A program made the translations under genes and the position numbers. This document shows, in pieces, positions 11,601-23,600 of a DNA stretch of 64,000 nt. The stretch covers positions 4,754,407 to 4,818,406 of the forward strand of contig CM070623.1 of NCBI GenBank assembly GCA_036346255.1, read 5' to 3'. This stretch comes from Ampelocalamus luodianensis (lineage: Eukaryota > Streptophyta > Magnoliopsida > Poales > Poaceae). Numbering within the stretch: the first letter of the stretch is position 1; every line of letters begins with the position of its first letter. The notes under the pieces are model-generated. The model ran no database searches and was not told the DNA's origin. It was given only the letters and a program-made list of their open reading frames with translations.

Positions 11601-14600
11601 AGGAATTCGAAAGAATGTCTCGATCTGCGACAAAAAGAGAGGTACCATCCATTCCCGAACAATGATAGGAGCAGCTAAAGGACTAATGGAAGTGCGATTG
11701 GTGGAATCAGATATCATATGAAAGGAAGCACCAGAGTCAAGAATCCAAGGTGATATACCTGAGGAAGAAGAAGTAGAAGGTGGTCTCTCACTAGAAGATT
11801 GTGCGGCAGAACCAACAGAACCGGACGGTGCAAAAGCAGCCCTGTGACGAAGCAGTGTGAGAAGCTCCTGAGTATCAGAAGCACCAGAACTCCTCTAAGA
11901 GGAATCCCAGTGCCCTTTGGAGGACAGTCACCACGACGTAAATCCTTCTTCCTGTAGCAGAACTGCTCCACATGTCCATCCTTGTTGCAATAGGTGCAGT
12001 GGAGTCTCCTACCAACAGCAGCTGTCACTGATGAAGGCACCACTGGTGAAGGAGTAGCTGGAGACGTAGCGGGTGTAGAAGCTGGAGGAGTTGCCAGAAT
12101 CGAAGGAAACGACAGTGACGGCAGCAAACCCGCACCACGAAAGCGAATCTCCTCGGCACGAACAGCTGCAAGGGCCTCCAACAGAGTCACATGAGGGTGG
12201 TGCGCCAGCAACTAAGCACGAGTCTACTCATACTCAACCCAGAGACGTGTCAAGAAGTCATAGATGCGACGGCTCAGTGAGATCGCCGACGCCGACAAAG
12301 ATCGACAAGTGTGGCAAACATCCGTCCCAAAGAGTCAATCGACGCCATACCGCATAACTAGGCATAGAACTCGCCCACGCGGTATCTCCCCGCCGCAACG
12401 ATCGCTCCTAACGCACAACAAAGAAGATACAAGGAATCACCGACGGCTTGTCATAGTTGCGTAGATGAGCCCACATCAATCGTGTTGAAACCAAGCCAAC
12501 CACATCCCCAGTGAGATACACTTCCATGCTAGCAACCAAAATAGCATAAGCACGGGCATCCTCATCAATCCATGTCTTGTAGGCAGCATATTAAGCCTGA
12601 AAAGTCTCCATGGAATCCTCAAAAACATTTTATGCCTCTTTACTAGTATCTTTGGAAGCATCATTCGGGAGCACAAGCTCAACAGGTGGAACAGGTCGAG
12701 GCGGACAAGGCAGCTCGCCGGTGAGAAAATCCCAAAGACGCTGACTGGCACATGTGGAGGCGCATGTGCTGAAACCAGTCCCGATAATTGAGGCCATCGA
12801 AGATCACCGGGCAACGAGGAACAAAAACAAGGTTCAAGAGGACGACATTTTTATAACCAAACAATACTAGAAGATCGCTATCGTAACCAAATCAGATCCG
12901 AGAGAGAGTTCCCGAGCGACTCCGGATCGGGAGGCGACTTCACTGTGGAAGACGAAGCGGAAGAGGAAGCGGGTTCACTCCGAATCGGGGCGATGCCGAG
13001 CAAACTCACGGCCGAGGAAGGCGCTGGTGAAGCAAGGCGGCACCGATCGAGGTGACACCGGGCGAAGAGAATGCCGGCAGATCGAGGCGGCGCCGATCAG
13101 GGTGACACCGATGCCGGGCGAAGGAGACGCAAGACGCGATGGATCGGGCGGCCTAAAACGGCAGCGGCCCAGATGGAAGACGGCGACACCAACGAGGCGG
13201 GAGGCAAACCCACGGGCGGCCATGGGCAAGCGACGAAGACGTCGACCGGGTGCGAGACGCATATGCGCGATGGATCCGGGCAGCCCGAGACAGCAGCGAC
13301 CCAGATGGAAGACGGCAACGCCGGTAGGCGGCGAGGTGGTAGGCGAACCCACGGGCAGCCACAGGCAAGCGACGGGTGGAGAGCGGCAAGCATGGTGGAG
13401 ATGGCAAAGCCAGGTGGCGGCTGGAAGAAGAACCAGCGGCGGCTTGACGAAAACAAACCCCATACCATGTTATGAATAGCGCTTATATTCATCATGAGGC
13501 CAATAGGCCAATATATATACAAGTATAGGTATAGCATATATGCAGGTAACCCCTTATATAACAGGGAAAATACACGGGCAATAGTACACATCTAACCGGG
13601 AGCATGGGTGGATATCAAGAGATGGTAGTAGTAAATATTTTCTGAAAATAAATAAGTAAATACAATGTAAACTCACTCGATATCCAGCCATTGTTTCACA
13701 CGAGAAAGAGGATGAGGAAATTCACTAGTTGGCCTGAACAAACAGCATAAGTTAGATCTCCAAATGACAATATGCCTCAGCAAATGTGTGCTCTTCAAAG
13801 AGGAAGTAGAAACAACAGTGACTCACGTCCATGGCATGGTAAAGAATATATGAATGGGTACTTTAGTGCCTCTGCCACATGTGTATGTCCTGAATAATAA
13901 TGAGGTCAGCAGGGTACACAAACTTATAATTGTTCATAGAAGCAGTTAAGTAACACGGGTTACCTGGATCATGATAGAGAAAGTATGCAAAAACAAAATA
14001 ACGTAATATGCAAGCACATATGAGCAACTTGGCAACACATCATCACCTAATCGTGTGAACACGAGGCAAAGGTTATCATTGATCAAAAGTTTAAGGCATG
14101 GAACAAAACCCTGACAATGAAAATATACAAGTTGGAATAGAGAGCCACTCCATTGTGGAATTTCCTATCAAAAAGCTAGCCCGCAGAGCCTTAGTATATC
14201 CTTCCTTAGTATATCCTTTGATATCTTCAGGATTGTGCTTGCACTATTTTGGAAAAGGAAAAGGTCCATATTACCCACCTCTACTTTCTAAGTAGTTCCA
14301 TATAATACCCCCTGCTTGAAGACCAGCCATCTAACCCCCTAAACCTCTAAAACAGATCAAATTAAACCTTGGCATTGTTTTTGCAGGTGATTTTGTCATG
14401 CTGGTAGATTTATTGTGCTGATGTGGAGGTTTTTGTACTCAGCACCCAAGCAAAGCAAATGAAATTAACCTACCCTTAGCCACTCTCTACCGCCCGGAAA
14501 GACAAAAAGAAAAGAACGATCTTCTCGAAAACTTGCACAGGCCCAAATATACGTGTGAGGGGCCCATTTTCCCCACCTGTATATGCCCACAATGCCACAT

Positions 14601-17600
14601 CAGAGAAGAAACAGGATTGGTATCATAATAGGACGAGATCTGCACCGGATTTGAAGATATAAGGGCTTGTTTCTCTAGTTTCAAAGTAGAGTGTGAAAAC
14701 TGGATATATATTTTTTGAAAAGTAGGGGTAATATGGACTTTTCCTTTTGGAAAACATACATATGCTGGGGATTTTGACATTGAAAAAAATAACTGGGTGG
14801 CAGTTTATTTCTCAAACAGAATAGAAAAATAACATAAAGAAAAGCTAGTAGGAAGTAGACAACAAGTAGTTCCTCCTTTGGTCATGTTAATGCAGTTCTA
14901 TACATGAATCGTAGTTCTTTCAGATCGTGCCTTTTCTTCTTTATTGTAAATTCTCGAATTCCATAAATGAAAGACAACACAACATATCCACATTTTCATA
15001 TTTCCATAGTAAGAAACTAAGAATTAACCTAAAATAAGCCATAATACAAAAAGGATATACCTCTAGAAGAAAGGGTGAAACAGAAAGAGATCTTTATATA
15101 TGCCAATTATATTACTAAGTCAATCTGCCTATTTTACACAGCAAAGCATACGGTCACCATGATAAAGCAAGACAAAAAGTAAACCAAAATTAAATGTTCT
15201 AAGAATGACTTGTCAATTGTGCATGAGCAAGGTTGTCAGGATTTTGATCCACATATCGTAGTGTCTTACGATCCTACGATCCTGTGGGAGTATTTCAACC
15301 CCGATCCTACGTAGGATCTTAATTAGGGAGAACCATCGCGACCATGTATTGTGTTCCAGACCTTATAATCTTCATAATCACAATTTTTAAGGTACGATCA
15401 TGTGATCCTGATTTCTGTCAAGACGAAATGATCCTGCCTAAGATCCTGATCCTGACAACCTTGTACATAAGTATGTCAGATATTTTTTTCCTTTGCTAAG
15501 AAGTAGGCCCTAAGCCCTATTAAAAGTATATGTATATATTTGTATTAGTCCATTGTATAGGGGGTTTTCTGCCTTTTGCCCTTGCCTTGTAGATGACAAT
15601 ATTATGGCCCTTTGGCCCATTCAATAGATCGATGTCCAAATCCAACAAGGTATCAAAGCACATGGCTCTCTACCCTCCAAACCCTAGATTCCACTCACCA
15701 CAGCCACCACGCCACAGAATATCCCATTTATTTAAAGAGAATATAAGGAGTTTGGAAGATTCCTTATTTGCCTCGCGACACATTCTGTCATCATCTTGCA
15801 ACGTGATTTTCGCGACTGGAACGGCTTCGAATGGAAAACCTCATAACTACAAAGTTATAGATCTCTTTGTATAGTCCAATTTAGAGTCTTCATTGACCTA
15901 ATTTGGAGTTCCGACATGTGAGATATGGGCCCCATAAGGCAGGCTGCACAGAGAATCGTAGTCTCAGAATTCAAGTCAACTTCCGAAACAAATTTAGCAA
16001 TGAAGAAGGCATTTTCTGAAAAGCTCCACAAATAGAAAGTTGAAGTACTATGAGTTAGCTAAATGAGAAAAAAAGAATCACTCAATTCCGAGTTCGGAAA
16101 AAAAAAGAATCCTAGGCCCTCCCCTGCCTTGGAAGCCGTTGTCAACGTCAACACCCACCGCTTCTTGCCCTTCCTCGAGCTAGAGTAGCAACGCCGCACC
16201 GGCCAGCTACCGCCGCTCGCTACTTTTACTCGGCTCGCGAGCCGGCGATGTCTCCATCACGCACGCCATCCTCAAGCCTCGTTACCATCACCGAGCTATT
16301 GTCGACTGCCATGGCTGCTCCTACAGGCTCTGAGTCCATCGCACTCCCCAAGGTCAAGTTCAATGGGACGAATTTCCATGAATGGGTTGTGCACCGCGAT
16401 TTGCCTCAACAACCGCCTGGGTCACCTCATTGGCGAGCACTTTGTCCACCTCTTCCCCGCTCCACCGCCGCCACCGCTTCAGATGGAGGGTGCCACTCCA
16501 AATGTTGATGTCGTTGTCGCATTTGAGGATGTTGTGGAGCTATATCGCCTAAGCTTCATGCCTATGAGAGTCTGGCAGGCGATGAAGCCCGTGCCGTCAC
16601 CACCTTGATCGGGAACATGATCGCTGACATCTCTATGGACTTCGCCGAGCTCTTGTCGTCACACCTAATGTGGGAGTGTGCTCGTGCACACTACCAGCCG
16701 AGCAGTAATGCCCTCTACCTCTCTGTGGTGCACCAGGCGCACTCTCTCCAGTAGCTTGATGCCACTGTTGATGCCTTATATCAGCTGATCAATGCAATGT
16801 GGCGTCAACTTGACTCTTTGGGACGCCTGCTCGACTTGTCCCCGCTGCAGTGCACTGCGCAACCAGAGACTCAACGCCTCTCGACTTCTTGACACGCTTT
16901 GACCGAGTGTGAGCGCGTGGTGCTCGCCTTCCGCCCGCCACGCTCGCCTCCGCGGAGGCTCACATTGTTGTTCGTGCTGAGGAGATTCATCTCTATCTCA
17001 TGACTCGCCGACCGCCTACTACCGTCCCCGGTCGCCAAACGCTTGTTGCTCCTACGGCCCGTGGTGGCGCTTCTACTACCGCTCGCGGGTGCGCTCGTGG
17101 TCGCGGTGTGCCTCTACCATCGGTCTTCATCGCACCTATTGCCGCAGTGATGGCCACACCTACTGCACTGCTACTCTAGGAGGCGAGCTCGGGCCGCAGA
17201 GGTGGCCGCCTCGCCGTGGCTCGCTCGGGCCAGAGGTGTTGGTGCTCCTCACAAGCCGCACATCGCCGCCAGATGGTCTCTCCTTCAACGCTTGGTTGTT
17301 AGCTCGACCACGTGCTCTTCGAGCCGCCACCCGCTACTCGGCTCCTCCAACCACTCGCCTCCTACCTCGTATATCATATCCTTTGATCCTAGACTCGGTC
17401 CTTCCTTCCACATGACACAAGATTCCACTCGACTCACTTCTTTGCATCCTTCCATTCTATTTGTTTTTATTCGATCGCAGATGGTACCTCTCTTTTGTTA
17501 CTAGTCGAGGCACTCTTTCCACTTCGAGTTCCCATGTTCCCGCACTTCTCATGTTCCCAAGCTTGCTATGCAGCTTTTCTGCTAGTCAGATTAGTGATCA

Positions 17601-20600
17601 TGATTGTCGTATCATTCTTGAGCCTAACTGTGTTGTGTTCAAGACTGCCGCACAGGGACTCTGGTTGGTACTAGCCCACGCCGCCTTGATTCTCAGCATC
17701 TCTGGGAGCTCGACTGGCTTCGTCTTCCTTTCCCTTCCGATGCATCCATCAACCAGTCGACCACTACTGCCACTACCACCGCCTCCGCTGCCACCACCTC
17801 TATTAGTTTTGCTCATGGTTATTAAGGTGATAAGGCGAGGCGAGGTGACCCACCCCCCTCACACCTTTTAAGCGCTAAGGCGCGAGGCGAGGCGACGCCT
17901 TACATATATCCTAAGGCGCTACGGGCGGAGGAAGATCCGAGCAACCGAGCAATGTGGAAGAATTGCAGTGTGGAAGAAGAGCAGAAGAAAAGGAGAACAG
18001 AAAGCAACAAAGAAAAAGAAGAAGTGTCCGTGAGTTGTGCCCAGTCCAGTCCAACGGCCCATCAGGCCCAAGTTGTGCCCATGAGCCCTCAACCCTGCTC
18101 TCTCCTCTTATCCTCTCTTTCCTACTGCCGCCTCAACCCTGCCTCCTCTCCTCTCCTCTCTTCCCCACCCTCGCCCTCTCCCGTCCTCTTCCTCTTCCCT
18201 ACCCCGGCGGCGCAGATCCGGAGCAGCCGAGTGAGCTCCGGGCGGAGGAAGACACCCACGGTCGGCGCTCAGATCCGAAGCAACTGAGAGAGCTTTGGGC
18301 GGAGGAAGACACTCACGGGTGGCGAAGTACCCCGGCGGCGCAGATCCAGAGGCAAGACAACACCCACGGGCGGCAAAGTACCCCCGCGATGCAGATCCAG
18401 AGACAACACGGCAGCGGCGTCGAGTGGTGAAGACGAGGCCACACTTCAGGTGCCCGATCCAACGCAGCTCCGGGCGAAGGAGGATCCATAGCCGATGCAG
18501 ATCGTGCGAGGAGGCGGCGGAAGCAGAGGATGAGGCGGGCTCTGGTAAGGCGGGGGCGACGCCTTGACCGTCGGAGGCGCCTTACCGTAGCGTTGCCTAA
18601 GCGACGCCTTGATATGCATGGTTTTGCTCAGTGGCATCATCATCTAGGTCACTTGTGTGGGTCGTGTCTTTTTTCTTTAGTTGGTAGTGGTGTCCTTGGG
18701 TTTGTTCCAGGTGACACTTCTTTATCCTGTATGGGTTGTAAGCTTGACAAGCAGCTGCAACTCCATTATGGTTCTAGCGACTCTATTTCCTCTTCGTTTG
18801 ATTTGATTCACTGATGTATGGGCCCGGCTCCCTTCATTTCGAAAGGGAATCATCGATACTATGTGATCTTCATTGATGATTATTCTCGCCATACTTGGAT
18901 TTACTTCATGTCTTCTCGTAGTCAGGCCCTTTCTATTTACCAGCCTTTTGCTACTATGATTCGTACTCAGTTTGATTCAGTCATTCGTGTTTTTCATGCT
19001 AACTATGCTAGTGAGTCCTTGTCTACTCGCCTTCGACAGGCGCACTTCCTCAATACTCTTCCCGGTGCTCAAGCTCAGAATGGCGTTTCTAAGCTAAGCA
19101 TTGTCACCTCCTTGAAATTGTTCGTGCTTTGATGCTTGCCTCCTCTGTTCCACCTCATTTCTGAGCTGAGATCGTTTCTACTACCGCCTACCTTGCCAAC
19201 CTACAGCCCTCCACTGCTCTTTAGGGTTCTACTCCTGTTGAACGTCTCTACTGTAGGTCTCCTAAGTACAGTCACCATAGCGCTTTTGGCTGTGTCTGCT
19301 ATGTTCTTCCACCCCCGTGAGCGCATAAAGCTAATAGCTTAGTCAATTGAGTGTGTTTTTCTTGGCTACAATGTTGAGCTCAAGGGTTACTGCTATGATC
19401 ATGTTGCTCATCGGATGCGCATGTCGAGCGATGTCACTTAAGATGACTCCTGACCTTACTATCCTCGTGACACCACTACCGGTTCAGACTCCCTTGCTGA
19501 GTCGATCTCTTTTTTTTTACTTTACCTAATAATCAACTATCCACTCGCTTCGCCTCGCCTTCTCCACCACTCCATCGCTTCGTTTACCCACTTGTTTCAC
19601 CGCCCCACCACCCGGCTGCCACCTTCACCTTCTTCCTCCGCTTCTTTGCTCCTTCCTCACCGAGGATACTTCACTCTTTTGTTGAGGTCTCCTTTTCGCT
19701 TTCATTACACATGCCATTCTCGCTCGCTCCTTCAACTTTAGCTCGTCCTTGTTGGGTCATGCTCCAGCCCCTCTTCCTCCTTGTTTGGTCCTACTCAAGA
19801 TCTCCTAGGTATGCTCTTCGTGAGCAACCTTGTCCGCCCTTCTCGCTTTGGCTTTGCGGCCTCACCGCCTCTCACCGAGCCTACCTCGATCGTGATTCTC
19901 GCTTCTCATCCTAAGTGGTAGCTTGCTATGGCAAAGGAAATTGCCGCTTGGAGCGCATTTCACTTGGGATCTTGTTCCCTTCTCGCTCGTGTTACACCTA
20001 TGGAGCTTGTCTCATCGACGGCAAGACGCGACACTCCTATGGAGCTCCACCTTCGCCTTCGACCTACCGATGGTACCCTCTCGAGGATCCCACTCGCTAT
20101 TGCCACCTTGTTGGGAGTCCGGTTTATCTTGGTATCACACATCCCAACATCTCTTATTCTGCTCACATCCCGAGTCGGCTTGAGCCGCTCTCACTCACCC
20201 CACTATAGTCACCTCCTCCAGTGTTCTACGATACCTTCGGGACCATAACTCTGTCTCTTCTTCCTCGCTCCACTCTTTGCACTTCATGTGTATTCTAATG
20301 CGACCTAGGCTAGTGATCCTTTAATCATCGCCTCTCTCGCTTTTGTGTCTTCCTTGGTTATTCCTTGATTGCTTAGAAGATTTAAGAAGCGCATCAAGTT
20401 TCCTGCTCAATACTAAGGTCGAGCCGAGGGCTATGGCGCTCAGGATACCGAGATCACCGCTACGGTGGCTCCTTAAGGATTTTGGTGTCTCGCTTCCTAT
20501 ACCGACTATGTTATCGCTGACAAAGATCAAAAGCGATCAAGATTGCTCAAATCCGTGAAACATGAGCTCACCAAGCACATTGAGGTTGATGCTTTCTACA

Positions 20601-23600
20601 TATAGTCGCAGTGCACCAAAGAAAGTTACTTTTCAAGATGTGCCTTAAGAGCTTCAACAACCGACTTCTTCACAAAGGCACAGACTAGGTTCATCATAAC
20701 TTCTATCTCTCCAAACTTAGTTTTGTTGATCTACCAAGAGTTAAGGGGTGTTAGCAGATATGTGTATATTTGTATTAGTCCATTGTATAGGGGGTTTTCT
20801 GCCTTTTGCCCTTGCCTTGTACATGACAATATTATGGCCCTTTAGCCCATTGAATAGATCGATGTCCAAATCGAACAAGCCCTAAGGTTGAGTATAGTAT
20901 TAATAAATGAACTTCGCCTTTCACTAATAAGCTATTAGAGAGAATCGGGGAAAGTAAAACACATCATAAGAAATTAATCCAAAGTAAACAAGATATACTG
21001 ACCATAAGCTGGTGGGTTAGCAATAATTGCATCCACTTTGAAAGGAATGCCGTGTCAAGGTCAGGTTCCTTGCATGCGGCAGTAAAGAAAATATAATATC
21101 TTTAATCTGTTTTCTTTGAATTGGAATTTCTGATGGACCTGAAGGAAGGAATCCTTTATTCTTCACCATGTCTGCTCAGAATATACCAAACATGTTAATC
21201 TTCACATGATACTAAACTTGTAAAACAATTATATAAAAAGGATTTTCGTACATTCAGCAAGTATTTTTGGGTCTCCACCAAGTGGGTAAAACTCCAGCCC
21301 AGCCGTTAGTACAAATTCCTTAAAGTTGGCATGACTTGCTAATCTCACACGATGTCCATAATCCTACAATAAAGGTCATAACCAATCATAGTCATACTGG
21401 AAAAATAAATGTGATGGCTGGAACAGAAGCACAGGAGCTAACCTGAGTTAACCAAACAAAGAATATTGGATTAACAACAATATTAGCTTGGGCCTAACCT
21501 GTAAGCGTTTTCCTATAGCAACAAATGGCTGAACATCTCCCCTTGTACCAACTATAAGTATAACAATTTGCATAGGAGGCATGTACGGTATATCTGATCC
21601 ATCCAATGATTCTTCAATAGCAACATCGCCATAGCCATCCTCTGTTCCAACATCAACTGGAGGTGTTTCCAGAGTACTTGGTACATCAACAACCACAGTT
21701 CCATCATTTTTCACTGTAGCTAGCCGCTTTAGCATTTTGCGCTGCAGGAAACAAGATATGTAAGGCAGCAAAAAAAAAGGATAACATCCAGCAGCACAAC
21801 ACAAATCAGTACAGCTAATACTTTTGAAGGTCTCAAGCTACCACGCAATGCATCACAATAAGGCCAAACATACAAAGTTTAAATATAACTGTCTTGTTCC
21901 AACTTGCTAAATCACTTGCAATTTCATCAGTTCCAACTTCCAAATAGATGTCGGCACACAGAAAAATATCAGTCCCAAACAAATTAATGATCACCTTCAT
22001 ACAGAAGTTAGCACAGTTAACAATTTGTACATAAATAGATGAAGCAGATGTGCCGCATGAAGAAAAAAGCTACATTTCACCACAGAAGCAAGAAATATGT
22101 GGAGGGCCAAGATATATGCACCTTCTTTCTTGTGGAGATCTTATCATCGAATAACTGTTTAGCAGGGTCATCAACTGGATTATTTTGTCGACGCCTCTCG
22201 GTTCTTGACCTTTCCAAATTTGATGGGCCCGTAGTTTCATAGGTTATTTCAGCATCCTTAATCACTCCTGGCATAGTGCTTGATCTAGGGAGGCTTATGT
22301 CATCTATAAAAATGATTTCAGTCACATCAACATAAAAATAGATGATAGTTTTTTATTTTACATTATCACAACTAAAATGAAATTGAGACTAAATTGTATC
22401 AACAAAAAATTATAGGTTCTGCTTTTTTCTCACAGCCTCTCACCAAACATTGGCTGTGAACTGTGGTATGGTTTAGATTTTCCTGTGGCAAGTTGATGCA
22501 AGTTACAGTTGATGCAAGTTAAACCCCACCTTGCAGTTGACTCATGGAACAAACTGAGCACAACTATAGCTATGTTAATTTTTTGTACAACTCAATTCTA
22601 GTACTGCCAATTTATTTGATTACAACCAAAATAAACCAACAATTCTATGACGCAATCTAATGATTTCATCACTTAAGACCTCAAGGAGCATGTCATTAAG
22701 CCCTGAGACATAGCAGGATAATAAAGCCATGAGATCTCCACCTTGTCTCACCAATAACATCAATTGGATTGTCTTACCAAGCCCCAATCTCACCAAGAGA
22801 CACCACGAAGGGGCAGCTCCTAATTTTGCGAGACCACTGATCTGTAGTTGGCGAAAGGAAGATTAATACACATGTTTTGTCACAGCTCTCGAGCAGTTTT
22901 TTTTTAAGACTGGTGGTTATCACCTCCTAAAACTAAAGCATGATGGGCCAAAAGTTCAGAGATGTTACTGCACTGGCTAGCATTTTCCGACAGTGTGACA
23001 ATAGACACTTCCTTAGAATCACCAGCATTGTTTTTATACAGAAACTTAGACTCTAGTAAAAGTTGTCAGTAAAGTGACAAATTAAAAATAAATGAGGGCA
23101 AACTAGGAACGCCACATAATTCTGCCGGGCACAATTCATAAGTCACACAATCTAACTCAGCCTAGCAATGTTGCCCTTTACTGCATTCTGTTACAGTGCG
23201 CAATGAACCAACAATGTTACCATCAACAAAGCTAAAAGTGTGCAACCAGTTTGACAGTATAAATAAATTGCAATAATTTTTTGTTCAGATTCAGACTGCA
23301 CCACCAATGTTACATAGTCCTCGACCCAATGCCTAAATTAGTGCGCAAGAAAACACCAAATTCCCGCCCCCTAAACAAGTAGTAAAAGCCTAATGCACAA
23401 AGTAATTCCGTTTCCATGAGGCGCAGAGGTCAGGCTAAAGCTAAGCATCCCTTAACTCCCCTGCACCACAAGCATTACATTCTAGTCACATTACATAACA
23501 AACTCACACGACACCGAATTCTCGCTGCTTTCCTGCACGGCAATTCAGAAAAACACATGTACAAGGCCTAGATGAAAAAAGAAATCGCGAATTTTTCTCA

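Larger units (their letters stand above)
15519..20878 (+). mobile_element. complete but decayed copia element in UGT80 intron 5, 5.4 kb
   Basis: LTRs of 130 bp at 15519-15648 and 20749-20878 are alike over most of their length. The 3' LTR is preceded by a purine tract (aagagttaagggg). The primer site after the 5' LTR is ggtatcaaagc. A 5-bp target duplication, gccct, is at 15514-15518 and 20879-20883. It lies opposite to the gene orientation. An 807-bp hAT-type element sits at 17814-18620. Without that insertion the copia copy is about 4.55 kb. Confidence 0.88.

Noticed and set aside
12975..13591. Frames of 130-165 codons on both strands with repeated Arg/Gly/Pro segments
   Set aside because: They fall in the leader between the 130-bp LTR and gag of the minus-strand copia element and contain short internal repeats, not a protein family.
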